Positions 7,741 to 15,371 of a stretch of 64,000 nucleotides of DNA are shown in pieces. Where the stretch lies: assembly GCA_016235245.1 (NCBI GenBank), contig JACRLO010000012.1, positions 56,125 through 120,124 on the forward strand, given 5' to 3'. The notes below the pieces were generated by a model. The model saw only the letters and a list, made by a program, of their open reading frames with translations, did no database searches and had not been told where the DNA came from. The translations under genes were made by a program, and so were the position numbers. The DNA is from Nitrospirota bacterium (GTDB taxonomy: Bacteria > Nitrospirota > Thermodesulfovibrionia > Thermodesulfovibrionales > UBA6898). The number at the start of each line of letters is the position of its first letter. Within the stretch, counting starts at the first letter, position 1.

Positions 7741-9258
7741 ATGCGCAGGGGATATATCCAGGTATATACAGGAAACGGCAAAGGCAAAACAACTGCGGCC
7801 CTGGGGCTTTCTCTGCGGGCTGCAGGAGCAGGATTGAGAGTATTTGTTATGCAGTTCATCAAAAAAAGCAGGTGCAGCGAACATAAGGCGCTTGAGCGTT
7901 TTAACGATCTTATCACCATAAAGCAGTCAGGTAAGGGTTTTATCCTGAATAGGAAAGCGAACGCATCTGACATTGATGCAGCCAGACACGGGCTTGACGA
8001 GGCAAAGATGATCATGCAGTCGCGCGATTATGATCTGATTATTTTGGATGAAGCAAATGTTGCGGTCAGCCGGGGCCTTATCAGTGCCGAGGATCTGATT
8101 GAAGTTATGGATATGAAGCCTGTGAATGTCGAGCTGGTAATAACCGGCAGATATGCGGATGAGAAGATCATCGCAAAGGCCGACCTTGTTACCGAAATGA
8201 AAACGGAAGTTGAAATTCCTTTTCCTGATGGAAGCAGGCATGCGTTCAGCGTTCAGCGTTCAGCGTTCAGTGTTCAGGACGGGAAGCGGATTGCTGAGGC
8301 ATCAGTAATCAAAGATGCAGGAGACGACCCTGATATTACCAACGGGGCAGAGATAGTGGCGGAAGTGAGATTGATGACCCTCACCCACCCCTCTCCGCAC
8401 TCAGGCGGATTCGCCGAGGAGAAAAGGGGAGAGGGTGAACAACTTTCCTCTGTTATCCTCAAAGGCGGAAGAGGTGTTGGAACCGTAACGAAGCCAGGAC
8501 TTGCTGTCCCTGTCGGAGAACCTGCCATAAATCCTGTGCCGCGAAGAATGATCAGGGAAGCCGTAGGAGAGGCTCTTGATAAATATCTATTGCCTGACGG
8601 TCAGGCAATAGAGGTTACTATCACTGTTCCAGACGGAGAGGAACTGGCAACAAAGACGCTCAATATGAGGCTTGGCATTATCGGAGGCATTTCGATTCTT
8701 GGAACTTCAGGTATTGTGAGGCCTCTTTCCGCAGAGGCCTGGACAGCAAGCATTACGGCAGCTATGGATGTCGCAAAGGCAATGAAATGTGAAGAAGTGG
8801 TGCTCTCTGCCGGAAGGGTATCGGAGAAAGCGCATATGAAAAGATACGGCCTGCCGGTTGAGTCATATGTGATGATGGGAGACTATGTTGAGTTTTCCCT
8901 CATCGATGCAAAAAAGCACGATTTCAGGAAGATTCATATAAGCGCTCATTGGGCAAAAATGCTGAAGATTGCCATGGGCATTCCGCAGACGCATGTGAGA
9001 CATGGCGCAATTGATCTTGGGCAGGCTGTTCTTTTTTTGAATAAACTGATCCCCGGACTTTTAGATCCGACTTACGATTTCAATACTGCACGTGAAATCT
9101 ATGATCTCATTAACTTAAAACGTGGAGCCCGGAGCCCGGAACTTTTTCTAAGGGTCTGCGCAAAAGCAAAGGAATATGCCGAAAAGATTGCTGCGGGCAT
9201 TCCGGTTATCGCGCATCTTGTATCATACGAAGGGGGGATAATTGCAGAGAGTGAATAA
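7741..9258 (+). CDS. cobO-cbiD: CobO-CbiD fusion lacking the CbiD N-terminus
   Basis: Residues 1 to about 153 are a CobO/BtuR-type corrinoid adenosyltransferase with P-loop TGNGKGKTTAA (residues 10-20), IILDEAN and VITGRYAD. Residues about 155-505 are CbiD, the cobalt-precorrin-5B C1-methyltransferase: IKDAGDDPDITNGAEIV, GRGVGTVTKPGL, RLGIIGGISILGTSGIV. The join at about 8200 removes the CobO tail (normally a basic stretch ending near GIE) and the CbiD start with its TTGTCAAAA-type motif. The CbiD part also carries a GCGTTCA repeat (8242-8276), a REP-like insert (8376-8440), a perfect palindrome (8586-8612) and a GGAGCCC repeat (9124-9142). It may be a real fusion, a decaying gene or an assembly deletion. 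Confidence 0.85.
   Translation: MRRGYIQVYTGNGKGKTTAALGLSLRAAGAGLRVFVMQFIKKSRCSEHKALERFNDLITIKQSGKGFILNRKANASDIDAARHGLDEAKMIMQSRDYDLIILDEANVAVSRGLISAEDLIEVMDMKPVNVELVITGRYADEKIIAKADLVTEMKTEVEIPFPDGSRHAFSVQRSAFSVQDGKRIAEASVIKDAGDDPDITNGAEIVAEVRLMTLTHPSPHSGGFAEEKRGEGEQLSSVILKGGRGVGTVTKPGLAVPVGEPAINPVPRRMIREAVGEALDKYLLPDGQAIEVTITVPDGEELATKTLNMRLGIIGGISILGTSGIVRPLSAEAWTASITAAMDVAKAMKCEEVVLSAGRVSEKAHMKRYGLPVESYVMMGDYVEFSLIDAKKHDFRKIHISAHWAKMLKIAMGIPQTHVRHGAIDLGQAVLFLNKLIPGLLDPTYDFNTAREIYDLINLKRGARSPELFLRVCAKAKEYAEKIAAGIPVIAHLVSYEGGIIAESE
8242..8276 (+). repeat. GCGTTCA heptad repeat inside cobO-cbiD
   Basis: Four exact GCGTTCA units and one GTGTTCA are read in frame as A-F-S-V-Q-R-S, the 7-residue period expected from three 7-nt units. 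The insert lies in the early CbiD region, a few residues after the fusion joint. Confidence 0.85.
8376..8440. repeat. REP-like inverted repeat inside cobO-cbiD
   Basis: The left arm has CCCTCACCCACCCCTCTCC, the right arm GGGGAGAGGGTGA, and a small GGCG-GATT-CGCC hairpin lies between them (8404-8415). It is translated in frame as about 20 residues (THPSPHSGGFAEEK...) between AEVRL and SVILKGGRGVGTV, where CbiD relatives have a short loop. Confidence 0.65.
8586..8612. repeat. Perfect 27-nt palindrome inside cobO-cbiD
   Basis: Arms TCTATTGCCTGAC and GTCAGGCAATAGA are exact reverse complements around a single central G. The palindrome is within coding sequence (L-L-P-D-G-Q-A-I-E) far from the gene end, with no T-run after it. 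Confidence 0.85.
9124..9142 (+). repeat. GGAGCCC heptad repeat near the end of cobO-cbiD
   Basis: Two exact GGAGCCC units and a partial third (GGAAC) are read in frame as R-G-A-R-S-P-E-L. The unit resembles the GGAACCC run in cbiG-cbiH (13313-13347). Confidence 0.6.
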
Positions 9259-10507
9259 GGTATATGTCATCGGAATAGGCTACCGGCCACTAAATGCAAG
9301 GGCAAGGGAATTAATTTTGACCGCAGGGATTATACTTGCATCGAAGAGACTCTATGAGGTTTTTCAAAAATACGCGGAGTTTGATGCAGTCAAGGACAAT
9401 ATAAGGGTGATCAACAAGGTTGATGAAACTATTTCATTTCTTCACTCATCACTCATCACCCATCTCTCATCACAGCCTCTCGTCCTGCTTGCATCAGGCG
9501 ATCCGAACTTCTTCGGCATCGGAAGGAAGGTCCTTGAAGAATTCGGTCATGATAAGGTCGAGATACTGCCTGATCTTTCGAGTATTCAACTTGCCTTTGC
9601 CCGGATCAAGGAGCCATGGGACAATGCGTTTTTGATCAGCCTGCACGGCGGCCCTGATCCGGAGAAAAGAAGAAGACTGCCTTTTGAACTAATAGATCTG
9701 CCAATGCTGGTTAAGAAACATCAGAAGCTTGCGATACTTACTGACAGGGAAAATAATCCTTCATTGATTGCCAGGTGTCTTATTGCGGATCACGCAGTTA
9801 CTATATATGTCTGTGAAAGATTGGGATATCCTGATGAAAAGGTCAGCAGCGGAACGCCTGAAGTGATTGCAGAAATGTCTTTCAGCGAACCAAATGTTGT
9901 AGTAGTCATAAAAGAGCCTGAACTGGCAGAAACATCGTGCCCGCCCTTCGGACTGAAGGAAAATGATATCGTTCATTCAAGGGGCCTCATAACAAAGGAT
10001 GAGGTCAGGGCTGTATCGATCCACAAGTTACGGCTTCCGCAAAAGGGCGTATTCTGGGACATAGGTGCAGGATCAGGATCAGTCTCGATCGAGATCGCAA
10101 GGCTCTATCCTGAATTATCGATTTATTCAATTGAGAAAGACGTGGAGCAGATCGGAAATATCAGGGAGAATGTTGCGCGTTTTAAAGTATCCAATATTGA
10201 GATCATATCGGGTCAGGCCCCGGATGTATTACGTGAGCTGCCTGCCCCTGACCGGGTATTCATCGGCGGCAGCAGCGGACATATGAGTGATATAGCGGAC
10301 CTGCTCAACAAAACCATGACAAAGGGCGTAATCGTGATAAATGCCACTACCATCGAAACCCTTGGCGAAGCAATGAAAACCCTTGCCACCAATGGTTTTG
10401 AATCTGATGTTTCAGAGATATCTGTATCCCGCTCCAAAAAAGCCGGCAGCAAACAACATATGAGCGCACTGAATCCTGTCTTTATAGTCAAAGGAGAAAA
10501 AAAGTAG
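9242..10507 (+). CDS. cbiET: CbiE-CbiT fusion: precorrin-6B C5,15-methyltransferase (decarboxylating)
   Basis: CobL-like bifunctional protein. The N-terminal CbiE half (to about residue 215) is a tetrapyrrole methylase for C5 (VYVIGIGYRPL, LASGDPNFFGIGR). The CbiT half (about 235-421) methylates C15 and decarboxylates C12; it has a class I AdoMet site DIGAGSGSVSIEIA and FIGGSSGHM. Relatives lack the H-S-S-L-I-T-H-L-S-S stretch encoded by the CATCAC-type repeat at 9443-9474. The start is uncertain: TTG 9242 follows AGGGGGG by 4 nt, GTG 9251 is three codons inside. It overlaps the preceding gene by 17 nt; cbiL starts at 10508. Confidence 0.93.
   Translation: MQRVNKVYVIGIGYRPLNARARELILTAGIILASKRLYEVFQKYAEFDAVKDNIRVINKVDETISFLHSSLITHLSSQPLVLLASGDPNFFGIGRKVLEEFGHDKVEILPDLSSIQLAFARIKEPWDNAFLISLHGGPDPEKRRRLPFELIDLPMLVKKHQKLAILTDRENNPSLIARCLIADHAVTIYVCERLGYPDEKVSSGTPEVIAEMSFSEPNVVVVIKEPELAETSCPPFGLKENDIVHSRGLITKDEVRAVSIHKLRLPQKGVFWDIGAGSGSVSIEIARLYPELSIYSIEKDVEQIGNIRENVARFKVSNIEIISGQAPDVLRELPAPDRVFIGGSSGHMSDIADLLNKTMTKGVIVINATTIETLGEAMKTLATNGFESDVSEISVSRSKKAGSKQHMSALNPVFIVKGEKK
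9443..9474 (+). repeat. CATCACY heptad repeat inside cbiE
   Basis: Units CACTCAT, CACTCAT, CACCCAT, CTCTCAT and a partial fifth are in frame in the linker just before the LVLLASGDP motif. It has the same unit and orientation relative to translation as the repeats in cobQ and dsrN. Confidence 0.8.
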
Positions 10508-11236
10508 ATGCCTGGAAAACTTACTGTGATAGGTGTAGGCCCCGGAGATCCTGAACTTCTGACCTTAAAGGGGCTGAGGATACTGAAGGCTGCCAGCTGT
10601 ATTTTTGTGCCAAAGGGACGTGAGGAGGGAAGCAGTCTGGCATTGTCAATAGTCAGCAATCTGTTGGACCTTTCCGGCAAGGAGATTGTCGAGGCCTATT
10701 TCCCGATGCAGAAGACGAGGGGTTCTGCAGAGCCGGGTGATCTTGATGCCCAGTGGCAAAAGACTGTTGATAACGTAACGAGCAGACTCGACAGCAATAT
10801 CGATGTTGTTTTTATCACCATCGGCGATCCTACCGTTTACAGCACCTTTTACTATCTGCATGAAAGACTGCTCAACCTGAACCCTGATATCAAAATTGAG
10901 ATTGTCCCTGGTGTCTCGTCCATTATGGCCTCAGCTGCGCGGGCTGGTATCTATCTTGGGATTGCTGATGAACGGATTGCGGTGCTGCCTGCAAATTATA
11001 TGTCAGACCTCAGTGATACGCTTCTGAAGTTCGACACGGTTGTGCTTATGAAGGTGAACAAGGTTTTTAATCAGATCAGGCAAAAACTTGATGAAATGCA
11101 GCTGACAGACAAGGCCGCCTATATCGTGCGGACAGGAATGGAAGACGAAAAGATATTCCGTAGCCTGAAAGACGTAACAGATATTGACCTCAACTATTTT
11201 TCGATGGTGATCGTAAAAAATGAAAAAAACAAATAA
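10508..11236 (+). CDS. cbiL: Cobalt-precorrin-2 C20-methyltransferase
   Basis: CbiL/CobI transfers a methyl from S-adenosylmethionine to C20 of cobalt-factor II/precorrin-2, the first ring-contraction-pathway methylation. The tetrapyrrole methylase signature is at the N-terminus (VIGVGPGDPELLTLKGLRIL). CbiL-type features follow: FVPKGREEGSSLAL, ITIGDPTVYSTFYYL and IVPGVSSIMASAARAGIYL. Length 242 fits the family. The ATG follows a purine-rich AGGAGAAAAAAAG. The end overlaps cbiF by 17 nt. Confidence 0.95.
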   Translation: MPGKLTVIGVGPGDPELLTLKGLRILKAASCIFVPKGREEGSSLALSIVSNLLDLSGKEIVEAYFPMQKTRGSAEPGDLDAQWQKTVDNVTSRLDSNIDVVFITIGDPTVYSTFYYLHERLLNLNPDIKIEIVPGVSSIMASAARAGIYLGIADERIAVLPANYMSDLSDTLLKFDTVVLMKVNKVFNQIRQKLDEMQLTDKAAYIVRTGMEDEKIFRSLKDVTDIDLNYFSMVIVKNEKNK

Positions 11237-12020
11237 CAAATCTGATCTATCTTCCTCTATTAATCATCCGCAGGTTTACTTTGTGGGAGCTGGCCCTGGA
11301 GACCCCGAACTTCTGACAGTTAAGGGGCAGAAACTCCTCAGAAAGGCGGATGTTGTGATCTATGCCGGAAGCCTCGTGAATCCCGCGCTTTTGAAAAATC
11401 TGAAGGCCAAGATCTATGATTCTGCCTCAATGGATCTCGATAAAATCATCGGCGTTATCAGAAAAGCGGTTAAGCAGGGCAAACGTGTGGTTAGACTGCA
11501 TACCGGCGACACCTCATTTTACAGCGCTATAACTGAGCAGATAGAGCATCTGCAGGAATCTGGCATCAGCTTCGAAGTTGTGCCCGGTGTATCTTCTGCA
11601 CTCGCTGGTTCTGCGGCGATCGGGCAGGAACTCACCATACCGGAGATCAGCCAGACCGTTATATTTACGAGACTTGAGGGCAGGACACCTGTACCAAAAA
11701 AGGAACAGCTCTCCGGACTTGCAAAGCATCAGGCAACCCTTGTTATTTTTCTGAGTGTTGGCATGATTACGAAGGTAGTCTCTGAATTGCTGGAAGGTTA
11801 TCCAAAAAACACCCCGGTAGTAGTTATCGAAAAGGCCTCATGGCCCCAGCAGAAGATTGTCAGGGGCACGCTGAAGACCATTGCAGGACTTGTCGAGGAG
11901 GCAGGCATCAAAAAGACGGCATTGATATATGTCGGGAAGGCGCTTTTCGCCTCTGAGCGGGCAATGGGAAAAGAGTCGAAGCTCTATCATAAGGATTTCA
12001 GACATGAGTTCAGGAAGTAG
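11220..12020 (+). CDS. cbiF: Cobalt-precorrin-4 C11-methyltransferase
   Basis: CbiF/CobM methylates C11 of cobalt-precorrin-4. The tetrapyrrole methylase fold is shown by VYFVGAGPGDPELLTVKGQKLL, VIYAGSLVNPALL (typical of CbiF), HTGDTSFYSAITEQI and VVPGVSSALAGSAAIGQELT. It is 266 residues; the first 17 are polar and outside the conserved core, so a later start is possible, but no better ribosome site is visible. It overlaps cbiL upstream and cbiG-cbiH downstream. Confidence 0.95.
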   Translation: MKKTNNKSDLSSSINHPQVYFVGAGPGDPELLTVKGQKLLRKADVVIYAGSLVNPALLKNLKAKIYDSASMDLDKIIGVIRKAVKQGKRVVRLHTGDTSFYSAITEQIEHLQESGISFEVVPGVSSALAGSAAIGQELTIPEISQTVIFTRLEGRTPVPKKEQLSGLAKHQATLVIFLSVGMITKVVSELLEGYPKNTPVVVIEKASWPQQKIVRGTLKTIAGLVEEAGIKKTALIYVGKALFASERAMGKESKLYHKDFRHEFRK

Positions 12021-13788
12021 GAAAAACGCTGAAGCAGGCAATGTCGCGATCTTTTATATAACTGACAGCGGCAGACGACTTGCAGAAAAGCTCGCAGGTC
12101 ATTACCCGTTAGCAGATATCAGAAAATATAGTTCAAGGTTTTCATCTCAATTCTGGAGGAAGAACAGTACGCTTGTTTTTATTATGGCAACAGGCATTGT
12201 AATAAGGACAATTGCTCCTTATATGAAGGATAAGAAGACTGATCCTGCTGTCGTTGTTATGGATGAAAAGGGACAGTATGTAATAAGTCTGTTGTCCGGC
12301 CATCTTGGTGGAGCTAATGAAAAGGCAAAAGAGATAGCAGCTTTCCTCGGAGGTGAGGCAGTCATTACAACAGCATCTGATCTGAATAATCTTCCCTCAT
12401 TAGATCTCTGGGCCGAGGCTAATGATTTTGCGATCGAAAACTGGGACATGCTTTCGAAGGCTGCAACGAAGCTGCTGAATAAGGGGAGTATTTCGGTTTT
12501 TTCTGAGGCAGAAGTTGATCTGCCGCAGGCATTTTTACATACAGAAGATCCAGCGGCTGCTGATATGATTATCTCTCATGTTTTGTTTGCGGCAGACAGA
12601 AAGAGGCAGGCGCTCTATGTAAGGCCAAAGGATCTTGTTGTCGGTATTGGATGCAACAGCGGCACCTCAGCACTGGAGATTGAATCTGCGGTCAGAAAAG
12701 CGCTTGCTGAACATACCCTGAGCTTTTTTTCTCTTCATTCAATTGCCACGATCGATATAAAAAAGAATGAACCGGGGTTGATCTTATTTGCGGAGAAGTA
12801 CAGACTTGATCTTCGCATTTTTAGTGCTGATGCTTTGAATGCTGTTAAAGACATCGCTTTTTCACCTGCTGCAAAAAAAGCTACGGGCGCACAGGCTGTT
12901 GCTGAGCCTTCTGCTTTCCTTGCAGCCGGAGGAGGCCAATTGCTTATTCATAAACAGAAGATCGGTAATGTTACTGTGGCTGTCGCAAAGAAAATGTCAG
13001 GAAGGAATAAAATGAAATTCGGCAAGATATTTATTGTTGGTACCGGTCCAGGCAGTATTGATCACATAACTCCTTATGCACAGAACGCGATTAAGAATTC
13101 TGATGCAATTGTGGGCTACGGGACATACCTTGATCTTATTCAGGATCTGATAAGCGAGAAAAAGGTCGTAGCTACCGGCATGACTCAGGAGATTGACCGC
13201 TGCAGGAAAGCTATAGAACTTACTGCTGAGGGGAAGACGGTTGCGGTTATCAGCGGAGGTGACCCCGGAATATATGCAATGGCAGGCCTTGTGCTTGAGC
13301 TCCTGAAGAACCGGAGTTCGGAATCCGGAACCCGGAACCCGGAAATTGAGGTGATCCCCGGCATATCTGCGCTTAATGCCTGTGCATCGCGTCTTGGTGC
13401 TCCACTGATGCATGACTTTGCCTCAATAAGCCTTTCTGACAGGCTGACTTTATGGGAGACTATAGAGAGGAGACTTGACGCCGCTGCAATGGCTGATTTC
13501 GTGATTGCACTCTATAATCCAAAGAGCAAAGGGCGGACTGAGCATATCAGCAGGGCACACCAGATCATCATGCATCATCGTCACCCTGCGACTCCTGTTG
13601 GTATTGTAAAGGCAGCAATGAGGGATAATGAGTCGGTAGTCATTACTGATCTTGAACATATGCTTGAGCATGACATCGATATGCAGACTACGGTAATTAT
13701 TGGAAACTCAAAGACACTGACATGGAATAATCTGATGATTACGCCGCGAGGATATGAGAAGAAAAACCAGTTTCGAACCAATGAGTAG
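12004..13788 (+). CDS. cbiGH: CbiG-CbiH fusion: cobalt-precorrin-5A hydrolase and precorrin-3B C17-methyltransferase
   Basis: Residues about 1-330 are CbiG, which opens the delta-lactone and releases acetaldehyde (VFIMATGIVIRTIAPYM, LLSGHLGGAN, VGIGCNSGTS). The rest is CbiH, which methylates C17 with ring contraction (IFIVGTGPGSIDHITPYA, ISGGDPGIYAMA, IALYNPKSKGR). I chose ATG 12004, 8 nt after AAGGA. An internal ATG at 13012 is preceded by AGGAAGGA, so separate CbiH could also be made. A GGAACCC heptad run (13313-13347) adds residues between LELLKN and EVIPGISALNA. The stop overlaps the next ORF. Confidence 0.94.
   Translation: MSSGSRKNAEAGNVAIFYITDSGRRLAEKLAGHYPLADIRKYSSRFSSQFWRKNSTLVFIMATGIVIRTIAPYMKDKKTDPAVVVMDEKGQYVISLLSGHLGGANEKAKEIAAFLGGEAVITTASDLNNLPSLDLWAEANDFAIENWDMLSKAATKLLNKGSISVFSEAEVDLPQAFLHTEDPAAADMIISHVLFAADRKRQALYVRPKDLVVGIGCNSGTSALEIESAVRKALAEHTLSFFSLHSIATIDIKKNEPGLILFAEKYRLDLRIFSADALNAVKDIAFSPAAKKATGAQAVAEPSAFLAAGGGQLLIHKQKIGNVTVAVAKKMSGRNKMKFGKIFIVGTGPGSIDHITPYAQNAIKNSDAIVGYGTYLDLIQDLISEKKVVATGMTQEIDRCRKAIELTAEGKTVAVISGGDPGIYAMAGLVLELLKNRSSESGTRNPEIEVIPGISALNACASRLGAPLMHDFASISLSDRLTLWETIERRLDAAAMADFVIALYNPKSKGRTEHISRAHQIIMHHRHPATPVGIVKAAMRDNESVVITDLEHMLEHDIDMQTTVIIGNSKTLTWNNLMITPRGYEKKNQFRTNE
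13313..13347 (+). repeat. GGAACCC heptad repeat inside cbiH
   Basis: Five units GGAGTTC, GGAATCC, GGAACCC, GGAACCC, GGAAATT are translated in frame as R-S-S-E-S-G-T-R-N-P-E. They lie between the GIYAMAGLVLELL helix and the EVIPGIS motif, a loop in the methylase fold. Confidence 0.75.
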
Positions 13789-15103
13789 ACACAAATTGCA
13801 ACAAAGCAGCGCAGCGCTTTTATGGGACGATTCTTTTCTCTGGGGAGTTATGGCACTGAAGTCCCTGCGAAAAGCCGGCCTTGCTTTTGACCTTATTCGG
13901 GCTGATGAAATTAAGGAAGGTTATCTTGGCAGGTATTCTCTGCTTTTTGTTCCTGGCGGATGGTCATCAAACAAATTGAAGGCATTGGGAGAGACAGGTA
14001 TTGAGGCAGTTAAGAGTTTTGTTCATGACGGAGGGAGTTATCTCGGCTTCTGCGGTGGAGCAGGGCTGGCAACGCTTGATGGTATCGGCCTTCTTAAGAT
14101 CAGACGAAAACCTACAAGGGATCGAATCCCAAGCTTTAGCGGAAGAATTAGGTTGAATGCCTCTGATCACCCTGTTTTTCAGCATATCGATTCACCCATA
14201 TTTCATGCCTGGTGGCCTCCACAGTTCACCATTGAAGACAATTCTATAAACGTCATCGCCTCATATATGGCACCGATGCCTGATGCATTCAGCTCTGACC
14301 TCAATATTGGCGATGTGGAAAGCAGAGGAAACTGGGCAGAGCTTGAGCAGATTTATCAGATCAACCTCGACCCTAAACGGCTTCTTGACGATCCAGTGGT
14401 AGTCGAAGGGAAATATGGCAGCGGAAGAGTTTTACTCTCTCTTGTTCATTTCGATACTTTGGATGATAAAAACGGCATACAGGTAATGAAAAATCTATGG
14501 GAATATATAGGAGGACAGAAGCAGGGGCATTCCTCTTCTTTTAGGCAGGAGAGCATTGCTCATGCAATTGATGGCGCGTCTTCATTACCCGTAATTACTG
14601 TCCTTGAATCAGCAGTATCCGACATTATCGATCTCGGGATAAGAAATTTCCTCTGGTTTTGGCGAAACCCAATGCTTCTTCAGTGGCGAAGAGGGGTCAG
14701 GGGTCTTGAATACTGCACGCTTTATATCATGATTCAGGGAATTGCTCAAAGACTTAATAATCGTCCGGCCAAAATGAACAGACTTATAGAAAACGACCTA
14801 ACTGCTATCAGCAGACGGCTTGTATATTTTTCGGAAAGGGCAAAAAGATTACTGGTCCTTGAAAGGCTTGCGTTGCAGAGCAACCATATCACCTATGAAC
14901 GGTGCGACAATCGTGCTATACAGAAAATCAGGGAAGAACTCTTCTCTTCATCAAAAAGCCACGGAGGACTGTTTAAGGGGATAATTGACGACATTGATGT
15001 CCTCCTCTATATGCTGATCAAAGAAGAGCAGGATAATTGCTTGTCACTCTATGCAACAAAAAAAAGGCCCCTGGGTTTTCAGGGGCCTTCCAATAAAACT
15101 TAA
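13781..15103 (+). CDS. BPL_N-type glutamine-amidotransferase-like protein with helical C-terminal domain
   Basis: The first about 240 residues resemble the BPL_N family (class I amidotransferase-like fold seen at the N-terminus of some biotin-protein ligases): LLFVPGGWSSNKL, then the nucleophile-elbow-like YLGFCGGAGLATL, and WWPPQFTIED. The last about 190 residues are helix-rich and I do not recognise them (NFLWFWRNPMLLQW, ISRRLVYFSERAKRLLVLERL). The reaction is unknown. The start overlaps the cbiG-cbiH stop and makes this the last gene of the cobalamin operon; ATG 13754 is possible but its GAGGA lies 1 nt from the start. The 3' end overlaps a terminator for the opposite strand. Confidence 0.7.
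   Translation: MSRHKLQQSSAALLWDDSFLWGVMALKSLRKAGLAFDLIRADEIKEGYLGRYSLLFVPGGWSSNKLKALGETGIEAVKSFVHDGGSYLGFCGGAGLATLDGIGLLKIRRKPTRDRIPSFSGRIRLNASDHPVFQHIDSPIFHAWWPPQFTIEDNSINVIASYMAPMPDAFSSDLNIGDVESRGNWAELEQIYQINLDPKRLLDDPVVVEGKYGSGRVLLSLVHFDTLDDKNGIQVMKNLWEYIGGQKQGHSSSFRQESIAHAIDGASSLPVITVLESAVSDIIDLGIRNFLWFWRNPMLLQWRRGVRGLEYCTLYIMIQGIAQRLNNRPAKMNRLIENDLTAISRRLVYFSERAKRLLVLERLALQSNHITYERCDNRAIQKIREELFSSSKSHGGLFKGIIDDIDVLLYMLIKEEQDNCLSLYATKKRPLGFQGPSNKT
15058..15089 (-). terminator. Intrinsic terminator of the dsrHEF-tusA unit
   Basis: A 10-bp perfect stem (AAGGCCCCTG / CAGGGGCCTT) with loop GGTTTT is followed on the - strand by a run of eight T (the A-run 15058-15065). It lies 20 nt after the tusA stop. 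It is embedded in the last codons of the convergent + strand gene. Confidence 0.85.
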
Positions 15104-15108
15104 TCAGC

Positions 15109-15354
15109 TTAGGGCTTCTGGATATAAATATCCCAGCTTTCACCCTGCTTTACTACCTCACAGGGCATCCCCTTGCTCTCTGCAAACCTCGGAAGCGAGT
15201 CCTCAGCCGATGCTGGTGCATCGCAGAGGATCTTGATGATACCGCCGCTCGGAAGCTTTTCAATCGCTTTTTTGGTCAGCACAAGAGGGTACGGGCATAC
15301 TCTGCCCAGCACATCGAGTACCTGTGTCGGTGTCTGTGATTTTAAATCTGCCAT
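15109..15354 (-). CDS. tusA: TusA-family sulfur carrier protein
   Basis: A small sulfurtransferase that carries persulfide sulfur on a conserved Cys. The 81-residue protein has the signature VLGRVCPYPLVLTKKAIEKL with Cys20 in CPYP. In organisms with Dsr proteins TusA passes sulfur to DsrEFH and on to DsrC, which is the probable role here since DsrE/F/H-like genes precede it in the same transcription unit. A GAGGAGG-type ribosome site precedes the ATG. It is the last gene before the terminator. Confidence 0.93.
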   Translation of the reverse strand: MADLKSQTPTQVLDVLGRVCPYPLVLTKKAIEKLPSGGIIKILCDAPASAEDSLPRFAESKGMPCEVVKQGESWDIYIQKP

Positions 15355-15371
15355 TTTTCTTCCTCCTTAAT

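Noticed and set aside
8586..8612. Palindrome in cobO-cbiD as a transcription terminator
   Set aside because: No T-run follows and the coding sequence continues for over 600 nt.
395..9474. CRISPR array as explanation for the CATCAC repeats
   Set aside because: The units are 7 nt without spacers, lie inside genes, and no cas genes are present.
1..15103. Cobalamin riboswitch
   Set aside because: No B12-box-like element or long leader is visible; the operon start is outside the window.
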